From contig JBCCRC010000012.1 of assembly GCA_039208375.1 (NCBI GenBank), forward strand, positions 1 to 64,000: a stretch of 64,000 nt of DNA, written 5' to 3'. This DNA is from JANQPC01 sp039208375. Its GTDB lineage: Bacteria; Pseudomonadota; Alphaproteobacteria; Rhodobacterales; Rhodobacteraceae. Both the position numbers and the translations under genes were made by a program. The notes beneath the pieces are model-generated. The model did not search any database. It was given only the letters and a program-made list of their open reading frames with translations, and had not been told where the DNA came from. Every line of letters begins with the position of its first letter. Within the stretch, counting starts at the first letter, position 1. Shown one piece after another: positions 1-8,551 of the stretch.

Positions 1-104
1 CCGGGTTATTCGCGGCACTGACGGTCTTCGTATGGTTGCATCCCACTGTCCGGAACGCCGTCGCGCGGGGCAAGGAGCAGGCCACTCCCGTAACGGGCGA
101 GTAG
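1..104 (+). CDS. C-terminal end of an unidentified membrane protein (partial)
   Basis: Reading from base 3, an open frame of 33 codons runs into a TAG at 102-104. The product begins with a hydrophobic stretch (LFAALTVFVWLHP) and ends with a charged tail (ARGKEQATPVTGE), as expected of the last transmembrane helix and cytoplasmic tail of an inner-membrane protein. The W-L-H-P signature is reminiscent of NnrU or isoprenylcysteine methyltransferase-like proteins, but too little is visible to name a family. The 5' part lies outside the window. Confidence 0.35.
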   Translation, partial: GLFAALTVFVWLHPTVRNAVARGKEQATPVTGE

Positions 105-188
105 GCATCCACCAAAGGGTGCTTACGCAAACCGGTGCGAACCTAGGCTTCGAACTGATGCTGCGCGGCGCTCTGGCGCCGGGCGTAA

Positions 189-738
189 ACGCCGTGGCTC
201 CTCTTATTTGTCGCAACGGTGCTGGCGACGTCGGCGACTCGTGCTGGCTTGAACGGAGGTCCCTTACCCGAGGCGATCGCTCAACGCTGGTCGCGAAACG
301 GTGCTCGCCTGGCAGGTCGCTATCGGCGTGGTGTACGTGTCGGCATTTGCAATCATGGCGCCGCTCTTCGGGCTTGCCGTCTATGCGGCCCCGGTCCGGG
401 CTCTTGGTCTCGGTTGCGTCTTCGCAGTCTTCGGCATCTGGCTCCTCCGGCGGTCGCACGCTGGTCCTGGCCGCAACGGGTCCTCGTTCCTCGAACGGCG
501 CAAAGGCCACAGCCTCGTCACCAGCGGTATCTACACCCGCCTCCGCCATCCGATGTATGCCGCAATCGATCTGATCGCCTTGGCGCAAGCAGTTTTCCTG
601 GGCAAATGGGTCATCGGCAGGGCCGGCTCAGTTTGCCTCAGCATCCATTGTTTTGACCATGTCGGGCCTGAAGAGCGAATAATCGCAGAGCACTTTGGTG
701 TAGAGTACGACGCGTGCGCCGCCCGCACCGGGGATTGA
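189..738 (+). pseudogene. Isoprenylcysteine/phospholipid methyltransferase-like gene, frameshifted
   Basis: A hydrophobic segment (WLLLFVATVLATSATRAG, from base 195) is followed after a +1 frame change near 299 by a second frame starting at GTG 301 and ending at 738. The second part carries two hydrophobic helices and the LVTSGIYTRLRHPMYA block typical of the ICMT/PEMT methyltransferase family, where the R-H-P-x-Y region lines the S-adenosylmethionine site. It ends in EERIIAEHFGVEYDA, the usual C-terminal pattern, but stops a little early. A TAA at 186-188 closes the first frame upstream. Because one family match is split over two frames, I read this as a decayed gene. A sequencing error at about 299 is the alternative. 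Confidence 0.5.
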
Positions 739-848
739 GCCGGCTGAAATTGCGGAGGAAAAGTCATGAACGCTACGCGTAATACGCTGATTATGAAACG
801 CGCAGAGAGCACGCCCATCGGGCTTTCCCAACCGCATGGCGCGCCCGC

Positions 849-1673
849 ATGACGAGATCGGAAACTCTGAAAGCAGGAGGGATGACCTGGGGTTTTGGCC
901 GGGTCGGGCAATTTGGCGGCTACCCTGTGATTGTCCATCACGGACTTGTCGGCGATGCCGCTCTGGGCCCGACCTGGGCAGAGCTTGCACGGGCGCATGG
1001 GATCGAATGGATCGTGATCGAGCGTCCGGGCTACGGTGCAACACCGCCAACAGAAATGGACCGGCTTTCCGATTGGCCTGCAATGATCGCTCCGGTTCTC
1101 AACGAGTTGGGCCTGACGGAACGGTTCGCTGCCGTCGGCATATCGGCCGGCGCCCCCTATGCCTATGCCTGCGCGGCTGGCATGCCGGACCGCGTAAGCC
1201 ATCTGGCGATCCTGTCAGGCGTGCCGTTTCTGCATTTCACCGGTGTCCTTGACGCCTATCCACCGGACGGGCGTGCGGCTTATGCCCGGTACCGCACGGC
1301 GTCTGACGCGGATTTACGTGACGAGTTCCAGGTCTTCTGCCGGAACGCTGTGGCGCGCGTGATTGAAAGCGGTGATGTCGATAGCGACCGGATGCGGGCG
1401 TCGCTCGATGCCGTTCTGCGCCACGATGCCGCCGGCCCCGCGCGGGAAGCGCGGCTGCAGGCGGTTGACTGGGGCTTCGGCCCAGCCGACATCGTCTGTC
1501 CGACGGATATTTGGCATTTCAAGGGTGACGAGATGGTGCCGTTCAAGGCGGCGCAACACTCCGCCACGCATCTGCCCAAGGCAGCAACGCATTTTGCAAT
1601 GGGCGCTGGCCACATCGCGACCGAAGGCATGCTTGAGGAGATGGCCAGGGTGCTCGCACAAAGCATCCGATGA
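849..1673 (+). CDS. Alpha/beta hydrolase fold protein
   Basis: The 274-residue product has the alpha/beta hydrolase layout. There is an N-terminal strand pair (PVIVHHG, about 26-32), a nucleophile elbow GISAG with Ser99, an acid at Asp227 (KGDEMVP) and a late His255 (GAGHIATE). These form a plausible Ser-Asp-His triad. No lid signature points to a substrate, so esterase, lactonase or other hydrolase activity all remain possible. There is no clear Shine-Dalgarno before ATG 849. An internal ATG at 882 has GGAGGG directly against it, which is too close to be convincing. It stands alone between a decayed methyltransferase and a metal transporter gene, and appears intact. Confidence 0.75.
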   Translation: MTRSETLKAGGMTWGFGRVGQFGGYPVIVHHGLVGDAALGPTWAELARAHGIEWIVIERPGYGATPPTEMDRLSDWPAMIAPVLNELGLTERFAAVGISAGAPYAYACAAGMPDRVSHLAILSGVPFLHFTGVLDAYPPDGRAAYARYRTASDADLRDEFQVFCRNAVARVIESGDVDSDRMRASLDAVLRHDAAGPAREARLQAVDWGFGPADIVCPTDIWHFKGDEMVPFKAAQHSATHLPKAATHFAMGAGHIATEGMLEEMARVLAQSIR

Positions 1674-1852
1674 TCAGCTTGCTCAAGGCACCCCTAATGC
1701 GGCGCCAATACCATGCCGAGGTCTTGGTGGTTGGGCGACAGCATTACTTGAACCCCTCGGAAACTGGTAAGGCCCGCTTCGGTGAGATAGGTCGGTGACG
1801 CCGACGTATCGCCGACAGATATCGCTCCCGCTCGAAAGCCCGACACCACGAC

Positions 1853-2566
1853 ATGACCGAGACCTTCGCTGCAACACATCCCGACGACCCGCATCGACTG
1901 GGCCGTAGTCACTGGCTTCGCGCCGCTGTGCTTGGCGCTACGGATGGGATCGTATCGATCTCATCGCTTCTGATCGGTGTCGCGGCGGCTGTGTCGACCG
2001 CAGACATCGTGCTGGCCACCGGCGTGGCTGGCCTTGTGGCCGGTGCGATGTCGATCGCAGCGAGCGAATACATCTCGGTCTCGTCTCAAGCGGATATCGA
2101 GCGCGCGGAGATTAAGCGCGAAGAGCGCGCGCTACGGGAAGACCCGAAAGGTGAGCTTGCGGAAATGGCTGCGATCTGGCGCGAACGCGGCCTAAGCCCA
2201 TCAACGGCCGATCAGGTCGCACATGAGTTGACGAAGAATGGCGGGTTAGAGGCGCATCTCCGCGACGAGGTGGGCCTTTTGGACCTCCATTCCGCAAGCC
2301 CAAAGCGAGCCGCCCTTGCCTCCGGATCGGCCTTCGCCTGTGCGGCCCTCCTTCCACTGACCGCTGCTGTATTGGCACCCCAAGGGCTCATAGTGCCCAG
2401 CGTCCTCTTAGCAACGCTCGCCGCACTCCTCGGTCTGGGTGCGCTTGGGGCTTGGACAGGGGGTGCGCGGATCGCGCCTGCCATGGTCCGAACGGCCGTT
2501 TGGGGTGCCGTGGCCATGGCCGCGACCTTCGCGGCCGGATCACTTGTCGGAGGTTACCTCGGTTAA
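1853..2566 (+). CDS. VIT1/CCC1-family membrane transporter (iron/manganese type)
   Basis: The 237-residue protein matches the VIT1/CCC1 family (Pfam VIT1). The first helix carries the conserved LGATDGIVSISSLLIG block (about 28-43). The second ends in MSIAASEYISVSSQ (about 66-79) and leads into a charged cytoplasmic segment (IERAEIKREERALRED) that in the family binds metal through Glu residues. Three further helices lie between about 150 and 235. Family members export or sequester Fe2+ or Mn2+ from the cytoplasm; the exact metal cannot be read from the sequence. The start at ATG 1853 is chosen because the N-terminal HRLGRSHWLRAA motif follows it, although no good ribosome binding site is visible. 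Confidence 0.85.
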   Translation: MTETFAATHPDDPHRLGRSHWLRAAVLGATDGIVSISSLLIGVAAAVSTADIVLATGVAGLVAGAMSIAASEYISVSSQADIERAEIKREERALREDPKGELAEMAAIWRERGLSPSTADQVAHELTKNGGLEAHLRDEVGLLDLHSASPKRAALASGSAFACAALLPLTAAVLAPQGLIVPSVLLATLAALLGLGALGAWTGGARIAPAMVRTAVWGAVAMAATFAAGSLVGGYLG

Positions 2567-2588
2567 ACGCTGAAGAGATTGCAGGCAT

Positions 2589-2822
2589 GGAGATCATAAC
2601 GGGCTCAACAAACTCAAATGGGACACGCACAGTGAGGTGCAGGAGTGGCGGCGGACGTTGTGAGCGAGGCGAGCAGAGGTAGAGGCGTGTCTCCCGGAAG
2701 AGAGCGTTGCCTTGGAGGCGCGGTTCGGGACCAAGATCGATGGCGAGCCCTACCTCCTTTCAGTGATGCAAGCCGGGTCCGACGCTTGGGCAAGACGCGT
2801 CTTCAGGAGCTCCACGCATTAG
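2589..2822 (+). pseudogene. Remnant frame of an unrecognised small protein, interrupted by TGA
   Basis: One frame reads with protein-like composition on both sides of an in-frame TGA at 2661-2663: NKLKWDTHSEVQEWRRTL before it, and AEVEACLPEESVALEARFGT then KIDGEPYLLSVMQAGSDAWA after it, until TAG 2820-2822. Balanced charged and hydrophobic residues and the absence of other stops suggest a former small coding sequence. I do not recognise a family, and the evidence is compositional only. The flanking 2567-2942 region holds nothing else that I can support. Confidence 0.22.
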
Positions 2823-2942
2823 ACTGATGCCTTCGATCTAGAAAAGAACGATGCGCATGGGCGACGATTAGATTGAGGCGACACTCCTTGTTGAAATGGG
2901 GCGCGGTGCCGAGAGCCCTTCTGCTCGCGCGCGCATTCCAGA

Positions 2943-3483
2943 ATGTCTGTCGAAGCGATCATCACCGGATGCGTCACAGCGGCGTTGAAAGCGCTCCAGA
3001 TCGTGGGACTGCCCGCCTATAATTCTCGGTTCGGGCGGCATGGCGCGCCGATGGAGTTGCAGAGGTTTGCCTCGGCGCTCGACGAAACGGAAAAGCGTGC
3101 GCCGCACTTGGACCGCAGCGGTGCTCTTTTCGATACTTGCACTGCCCCCGCTCATCGCACCGTCGCGCAACGAGAGCCACGGGTTCGGCCACTGCGGGAC
3201 CTTGGCGTTTGCGCTTATCGCGGCAGGGGTTTTCAACCTTGTTGATCGTATCCTGGAATACGGGGCCATTGGCGCTGCGTGGCAGCCGGACTGGTTCCGC
3301 AGCCGAGAGACTGCCTACTCCGAAATCTCAAAGGCAGCGCCATACCGGTTATATTACACGGGCTCCCCGAATGGGCTCGTTACGTTTCCCGCGTTGGCCG
3401 CGGCCATGGGAACGATCCGTCCGGACGCGACGCGATCGACGGCTCGGCACGCTGGACAGCTCGAGGCGTATATCTTAGAATGA
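2943..3483 (+). pseudogene. Possible frameshifted hypothetical membrane protein
   Basis: An ATG frame from 2943 (MSVEAIITGCVTAALKALQI) remains protein-like to about 3095. The neighbouring frame then becomes the plausible one, with a transmembrane-like segment (TAAVLFSILALPPLIAP) and a second hydrophobic stretch (GTLAFALIAAGVFNLVDRIL) ending at 3483. Joined by a frame change near 3095 these could be one small membrane protein. No family is recognised and neither frame alone is convincing. It lies in a stretch with other decayed genes, which makes a broken gene the likelier reading. Confidence 0.22.
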
Positions 3484-3546
3484 TTCTAAAATAGGCAGCA
3501 GCTGCGGAGCAATGCACCGCGGCAGCAACCCAATGGAAGTCCGTTT

Positions 3547-4287
3547 ATGGATTCCGTCTTTTTCGTAGCTTTGGCCGCATTGATCACGGCGTTGGCCACT
3601 GGGCTTGGGGCGCTTCCGTTCGCGATCTGGCGCAGCATGTCTCCCAAGGCCGTTTCGATCTGCAACGGAATTGCGGCGGGCCTTATGCTGGCGGCAAGCT
3701 TCAGCCTGCTGCAAGAAGGCTACAACGAAAGCCCAATCCGCACGATCCTGGGTTTAGTCGGCGGGTTCGTGTTCATTGCGCTTAGCCACCGCCTCATCTC
3801 GGGCCGCAAGGAATTCCATATAGGTGCAATCCAAGGCGCCGATGCGCTCAAGGTGCTCATGATCGTCGGCATCATGACCCTGCATTCGGCGGCGGAGGGT
3901 GTGGGCGTTGGGGTTGCATTTGCTGGTGAGGGCAATCTCGGCCAGTTCATTACAGCGGCTATTGCCGTGCACAATATCCCCGAGGGTTTGGCGATTGCGC
4001 TCGTGCTGGTGCCGCGCGGCGCTACAGTTTGGCAGGCCGCGGGGTGGAGCGTGTTCTCCAGTCTTCCGCAACCTTTGCTTGCGGTACCCGCGTTTCTTTT
4101 CGTAACCGTCTTCGCTCCCTTCCTGCCCGTGGGCCTCGGCCTCGCGGCGGGTGCGATGATCTGGATGACAATGTCCGAACTGATCCCCGAAGCGCTGGAA
4201 GATGCGAGCAGCCCAATGATCGCCAGCGCTGTGACGATGTCGATTGCCGGGATGTTGCTTTTTGAACTGCTGCTGCGGGCGATATGA
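3547..4287 (+). CDS. ZIP-family divalent metal transporter
   Basis: The 246-residue polytopic protein carries both metal-site motifs of the ZIP (Zrt/Irt-like) family: HSAAEG at 113-118 in helix IV and HNIPEG at 142-147 in helix V, plus SELIPEALED near the end. The layout of about eight helices with a short cytoplasmic loop (SGRKEFHIGAIQGADA) after helix III resembles the GufA/ZupT branch, which imports Zn2+ and often other divalent ions. A GGAAG sequence lies about 7 nt before ATG 3547. It is intact despite decayed neighbours. The VIT-family transporter 1 kb upstream makes this a small metal-transport patch, but the two are not an operon. Confidence 0.88.
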   Translation: MDSVFFVALAALITALATGLGALPFAIWRSMSPKAVSICNGIAAGLMLAASFSLLQEGYNESPIRTILGLVGGFVFIALSHRLISGRKEFHIGAIQGADALKVLMIVGIMTLHSAAEGVGVGVAFAGEGNLGQFITAAIAVHNIPEGLAIALVLVPRGATVWQAAGWSVFSSLPQPLLAVPAFLFVTVFAPFLPVGLGLAAGAMIWMTMSELIPEALEDASSPMIASAVTMSIAGMLLFELLLRAI

Positions 4288-4825
4288 GGCGGCGTGCTCA
4301 CAGGTTTTGGAGTCGTTTTGCCGCGAAGGATGACGGTTACCGAACTGCGGGCCGGCATTGAGGCCGGACTGGCGTATGCCGCATATGCCTTGGAATTGGC
4401 GTACGCTTCTGCCCTTTGGACTGATTGTTGCGACGGACTATCCGCAGACAGTGCCACTCGCCTTGAACGCGCGAGAGATGGCAATCGCGCGTCCAGTGGA
4501 AATCGCGCTCGCTTCACAGACGGTGCGCGATACATTCAGGCCCCTGTCTGAAGACCTTGGCATCGTTGGCATAAACGTCCGCTTCCATCCTGCAATGCAG
4601 TCGTTGCGCCAAAACCATCTGTGGGCGACGCACAGTTCCGGTAGACCGACCCTCTAGCGTGTTGAAAAGCTAGGCTGCCCACGATGATCGCATGAGGCTT
4701 AGCTTCCGCAACTGCATCTCCCACCCCTGCCAGCGGGAAGCCCTGCCATTTCTGGGGCGCAGCGTTCGGGGTCGCCGATATCGCCGCTAATGCCAATCCG
4801 CGCACGCTATGTGCCCGTTTTGGCG
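4288..4825. other. Interval without a supportable gene
   Basis: About 540 nt between the ZIP transporter and the broken dehydrogenase. Short frames exist (for example one ending at 4657 with FRPLSEDLGIVGINVRFHPA), but none has a ribosome binding site, a recognisable domain or a normal length. Together with the interrupted frames at 189-738, 2589-2822 and 2943-3483, it looks like remnant sequence. Confidence 0.4.
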
Positions 4826-5596
4826 TCAACGTGCGATGTAGCCGCCATCGATGACGAGTTCTGTCCCGGTGATGAACTTGGCCTCGTCCGAGGCGAGATA
4901 GACAACGCCCCAGGCGATATCGTCAGGCTCGCCGACGTGGCCGACGGGATGGCGGCTGCCAAGCTCGGCCTTGAACTCCTCCGACGAAAACCCGAACGAC
5001 TTGCCCAGATTGTCAACAAGAGGCGTCCAAATATAGCCCGGATGGACAGAGTTCACCCGGATGTTCTCGGTCGCATAGAAAAGCGCATCTGTTTTCGTCA
5101 TCATCCGCACCGCGCCTTTCGAGGCATGTTAGGGTGGCACGTCCTGCGCGCTGATGATGCCGTAGATCGAGGACAGGTTGATGATGCTCCCGCCGCCGGC
5201 CGTGCGCATGTGCGGGATCGCGTGCTTAGTGCAGAAGAACACCCCCGTCACATTGACGGACATCACTTGGTTCCATTCCTCGACTGTCAACTCATCGGTG
5301 GGCTTACTCGCCCCCGCGATCCCCGCATTGGCCACCATCACGTTGAGCTTGCCGTAGGCCTCCGCGACCTCGCGGCAAACCTGCTCCACTGCGGTTTCGT
5401 CAGCCACATCAAGATGCCAGTAACGAGCCGTCCCGCCCGCGGCCGTGATCTCGGCCACGACCTTCTCTCCCTCGGCGTCTTCGATATCGGTCACCGCGAC
5501 ACTGGCGCCCTCTTCGGCCATCCGCACGCAGCACGCCTTGCCGATACCCAACGCTCCCCCTGTCACAATCGCGACTTTGTTCGAAAGCCGTCCCAT
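4826..5596 (-). pseudogene. Short-chain dehydrogenase/reductase with a stop codon at the catalytic Tyr
   Basis: A strong Shine-Dalgarno (AAGGAGGAGGT) precedes ATG 5596 and a single frame runs to TAG at 4826. It encodes a normal 256-codon classical SDR: TGGALGIG cofactor motif, NAGIAG, catalytic Ser in INLSSIYG, the HASK part of YxxxK, and the C-terminal FITGTELVIDGGY. The codon that should encode the catalytic Tyr reads TAA (bases 5129-5131): ...QDVPP-stop-HASKGAVRMM.... Everything downstream stays in frame and conserved, so a single substitution (TAC or TAT to TAA) explains it. The product as read would be a truncated 156-residue, inactive enzyme. A base-calling error is the main alternative. 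The family oxidises alcohols or sugars with NAD(P). Confidence 0.85.
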
Positions 5597-6347
5597 GAAT
5601 ACCTCCTCCTTCATGATGTTCAGACAAGCCGAAATGACCTTGTCACACCGTTGATACCTCAGCGCCAATTGAGTGACGTTGATAGAAATCAACGGCCTTG
5701 CGAGGCGGGTATGCGGGACGAGAGAAGGCGACGAAGCCTCTGGTTTGGGGCGCGACAGAAGCAGAAATCGCTCTTCAGTCGCGCGATCAAAACGATTCAA
5801 AATGGAGGCGGAAAATATCTCTTAAAATCAATGCCGTTTTTTTTGCCTCACATCCCAACTGTAGCTTTCGCCACTGTCCTTTGCGTTTAATTTCCTGGCG
5901 GTCGAAGCTGTGAAAATCCTTACCGTCCTATCGTAGGCCGTCTGATGTCGCGCTTCCAAAGGGCGCGGAGTGTTGATTGCCAGCGAGCAGAGTGCTCTGC
6001 AGAGAAACCGCACTTACCGGCATAAAAGCCGCCGAGACGGCGTCCAATCCGCAGAGCCTGGTTCATCTAGATTGAGTGACACTCGCGCTGCGCCGTGCCG
6101 TCGCGGCGAGCGGGACATACGCGACCGTTGCGGTGATCGTACGGTTATGTCGAAAACGCGCTATGGCCAATTTTTGCGAGGCAATGCAGCCGCCGGCGAA
6201 CGCCTTTTCGTAGAATCAGACTTTTCTGCTGCATGGCAGCCGCGCGGCCTTTGCTTCTGTCCGCGGCGCTGTCTCACCCCATATCACCAGCGAGGCAGCA
6301 TTGACCGGGCCTTACATCAGGCAAGATATTGATACAGCTTGTAATTT
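5597..6347. other. Interval without a supportable gene
   Basis: About 750 nt between the start of the broken dehydrogenase and tRNA-Gly. It contains an A/T-rich patch near 5800-5840 that could hold the dehydrogenase promoter, and short frames without ribosome binding sites or domains. No integrase, insertion sequence or duplicated tRNA end was found. Confidence 0.45.
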
Positions 6348-6422
6348 TGGAGCGGGCGATGAGATTCGAACTCACGACCCTTACCTTGGCAAGGTAATGC
6401 TCTACCCCTGAGCTACGCCCGC
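6348..6422 (-). tRNA. tRNA-Gly (anticodon GCC)
   Basis: Read on the minus strand the gene begins GCGGGCGTAGCTCAGGGG and ends with GTTCGAATC (T arm), CGCCCGC, a T discriminator and an encoded CCA. The seven-base acceptor stem pairs perfectly (6416-6422 with 6352-6358). The anticodon loop reads TTGCCAA, giving GCC, which decodes GGC/GGU glycine. The total is 75 nt with CCA. It marks the right border of the poorly conserved 1-6350 stretch, and tRNA genes are common integration points, but no attachment-site repeat is seen in the window. Confidence 0.96.
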
Positions 6423-6586
6423 ATCCGTTGGGTAGCGGGGAGATATAAACTCGTGCGGCGGCCTGCAAGGGAAAAATCGCGCCTGCGGTCCGGTGGGGTC
6501 AATCTGGCGCATAGGGGAGGATTGGTGCCTGGCCGGTGAGGGGGAGGGCCGCCCCACGAGGGAGCGGCCCGCATTTTTGAGCGGGA

Positions 6587-7567
6587 TCAGCCGCCGTAGA
6601 TCATATCTGCCGGAATGTCGGCGCCAGCATTTTCCTGGAACCACTTCGCGGCACCCGGGTGCCACATCAGAACGCCGTTCTTGTCGTAGTTCTCGGGCAG
6701 CGTGCTGCGGGCGGCACGGTGGATGTTCACCATACGCTCGTTGTCCGACATCACGACGTCAACCACAGCTTCCACGAAGGTTGCCGGCAGATCGCAATTC
6801 GCAATCGCGAAGTTCCACATGGAGACCGAGCGCGCGTCAGCCTCAAGCGTGGTGTACGTGTCCGCAGCGATTGCGAAATCCGAGACAGGGAACGCCTCAA
6901 GGATCTGCGCCTGCTCGTCTTCGGTGAACTCGATGATATTCACGTCTGTCTGCACTTCGAGCTGGCTGACGGCCGGAACTGGCACGCCCGCGGCGAAGGC
7001 AATCACATCAAGAAGCCCATCTTGCAGCTGGCCGCCGAGGTCGGACCACCCGCCGTTCCGGCGCTCGAACTCCACACCGAGGGTTTCCATCATCCGCGGG
7101 AAGTAGGTGTCGGAGGTGGAGCCTGCCGGCCCGAACCCGATCTTCGCCCCTGCTGGGATATCACTGATCGAGGTGATCCCGGAAGACGCAAGGGCCGTCA
7201 CTGAAAACGGCGTTTGGTACATCGGGAACATTGCGCAGGCCATGTTCATCTCAAGGCCGGGAGCGATAGGGTTGGTGCCGGCGAGTGATTCCGCGGCAGG
7301 GCCCATCGTAGTCATCCCGAAAGCGGCGTCGCCAGTATGGACGAGCGCCATGTTCTGCATCGGGCCGCCAGTCACTTCGCCGCCCCCGGAAATGCCGAGC
7401 TCTTCGGCCACAAGGTTGGCCCAGCCTGAGCCATAGGCAAAGTACGTACCGCCTTGTGATGCGGTGCCGACGGTGAAGCTTTCGGGCCAGCCCGTGCGAT
7501 CCTGGGCCAGTGACGCGCCCGCGGCGACGATGGCCATTGTGGCCGCCGTAATCATAGTGGTTTTCAT
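6587..7567 (-). CDS. TAXI-family TRAP transporter solute-binding protein
   Basis: The 326-residue protein starts with a Sec signal peptide (MKTTMITAATMAIVAAGASL, cleaved before QDRTG). It then shows the TAXI pattern: FTVGTASQGGTYFAYGSGWA near the mature N-terminus, GAKIGFGPAGSTSD in mid-protein and a long C-terminal helical region. ATG 7567 is preferred over an upstream start because GGAGGAA lies before it and the signal peptide follows directly. TAXI proteins deliver carboxylates or amino acids to a fused DctQM-type membrane subunit. No membrane subunit gene lies nearby, so it must work with a distant partner or act as a sensor. The ligand is unknown. Confidence 0.88.
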   Translation of the reverse strand: MKTTMITAATMAIVAAGASLAQDRTGWPESFTVGTASQGGTYFAYGSGWANLVAEELGISGGGEVTGGPMQNMALVHTGDAAFGMTTMGPAAESLAGTNPIAPGLEMNMACAMFPMYQTPFSVTALASSGITSISDIPAGAKIGFGPAGSTSDTYFPRMMETLGVEFERRNGGWSDLGGQLQDGLLDVIAFAAGVPVPAVSQLEVQTDVNIIEFTEDEQAQILEAFPVSDFAIAADTYTTLEADARSVSMWNFAIANCDLPATFVEAVVDVVMSDNERMVNIHRAARSTLPENYDKNGVLMWHPGAAKWFQENAGADIPADMIYGG

Positions 7568-7678
7568 GTAGTTCCTCCATGTCCCGCTCATTGTCCCGGC
7601 GGGGGTGGCGAAGAAACTAGCGGGTCTTCTTTGGCTTGCAAAGCAGGTTCTATGCTTTGCCTTGCGTTGCGCTGGGGG

Positions 7679-8551
7679 CTAGTTTCGCCCGCGCGACGTG
7701 AACCGTGGCAGCATCGCGGAAAAGTCCCGCCCGCGCCCGTCTTCGCTTTCAACGAACCGATCATAAAGGTCCCGCGCGGCCAGTCCCATGGGCGTATCGG
7801 CATCCACGGCTTCAGCCGCCTGCTGGGCCAGACGCAGATCCTTCAGCATAAGCTCTGCAGCAAACCCCGGCTGATATCCGTTGTCGGCGGGGCTATCGGG
7901 GCCCACCCCGGGGGCCGGGCAATAGGCGTTCATCGTCCAGGAATAGCCTGAGGAGGTTGACACGACATCGAACATCGCCTGCCGATCGAGCCCCAACTTG
8001 TCGGCGAGCGCGAAAGCCTCGCAGGTGGCGATCATGGTGACACCCAGGATCATGTTGTTGCAGATTTTGGCGGCTTGGCCATTGCCGGATGGGCCGCAAT
8101 GCACGGCTTTCTGCCCCATGATGTCAAAAAGAGGTCGGGCATGTTCGAACCCGGCTTCGGGGCCGCCGACCATGAAAGTGAGCGTTCCACCCTTGGCGCC
8201 GCCCGTGCCGCCCGACACTGGCGCATCAAGCGGCAACAGACCGGCTGCTTCAGCCTCGCTCGCCACAGCGCGGGCGCTTTCAACATCGACGGTGGAGCAA
8301 TCGAGAAGCACGGCGCCCTTGCTCATCACCGGCACGATCTCCGCGGCCACGGCGCGTAGGATCGGGCCGTCGGGCAGCATTGTGACCACAGTCTCGTGCC
8401 CTTTGGCGGCATCGCGTGCGGATTTCACCGGTGTGACGCCCTCGGGATAGGGGGCAATAGGGTCAAACCCCGTCACCTCATGGCCCGCCGCGGCGAGATT
8501 GGCGGCCATCGGCCCACCCATGTTGCCCAAACCGATAAAGCCGATCTTCAT
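7679..8551 (-). CDS. mmsB: 3-Hydroxyisobutyrate dehydrogenase
   Basis: The 290-residue protein has the beta-hydroxyacid dehydrogenase layout. A Rossmann motif IGLGNMGGPMA (about 6-16) binds NAD, DAPVSGGTGGAKGGTL (109-124) is the substrate loop, and GNGQAAKICNN contains the catalytic Lys162. The extended STSSGYSWTMNAYCP segment is typical of true MmsB enzymes. It oxidises 3-hydroxyisobutyrate to methylmalonate semialdehyde in valine breakdown, the substrate for MmsA encoded at the head of the same strand. ATG 8551 overlaps the stop of the upstream hydrolase gene by 4 nt (ATGA), implying translational coupling. Confidence 0.93.
   Translation of the reverse strand: MKIGFIGLGNMGGPMAANLAAAGHEVTGFDPIAPYPEGVTPVKSARDAAKGHETVVTMLPDGPILRAVAAEIVPVMSKGAVLLDCSTVDVESARAVASEAEAAGLLPLDAPVSGGTGGAKGGTLTFMVGGPEAGFEHARPLFDIMGQKAVHCGPSGNGQAAKICNNMILGVTMIATCEAFALADKLGLDRQAMFDVVSTSSGYSWTMNAYCPAPGVGPDSPADNGYQPGFAAELMLKDLRLAQQAAEAVDADTPMGLAARDLYDRFVESEDGRGRDFSAMLPRFTSRGRN

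Noticed and set aside
4790..5890. 366-codon plus-strand frame across the dehydrogenase region
   Set aside because: The minus strand carries an unmistakable SDR in frame on both sides of one stop; the plus frame has no domain.
1..6347. Integrated element using tRNA-Gly as attachment site
   Set aside because: No integrase, relaxase, phage gene or second copy of the tRNA 3' end was found in the window; kept only as a decayed region.
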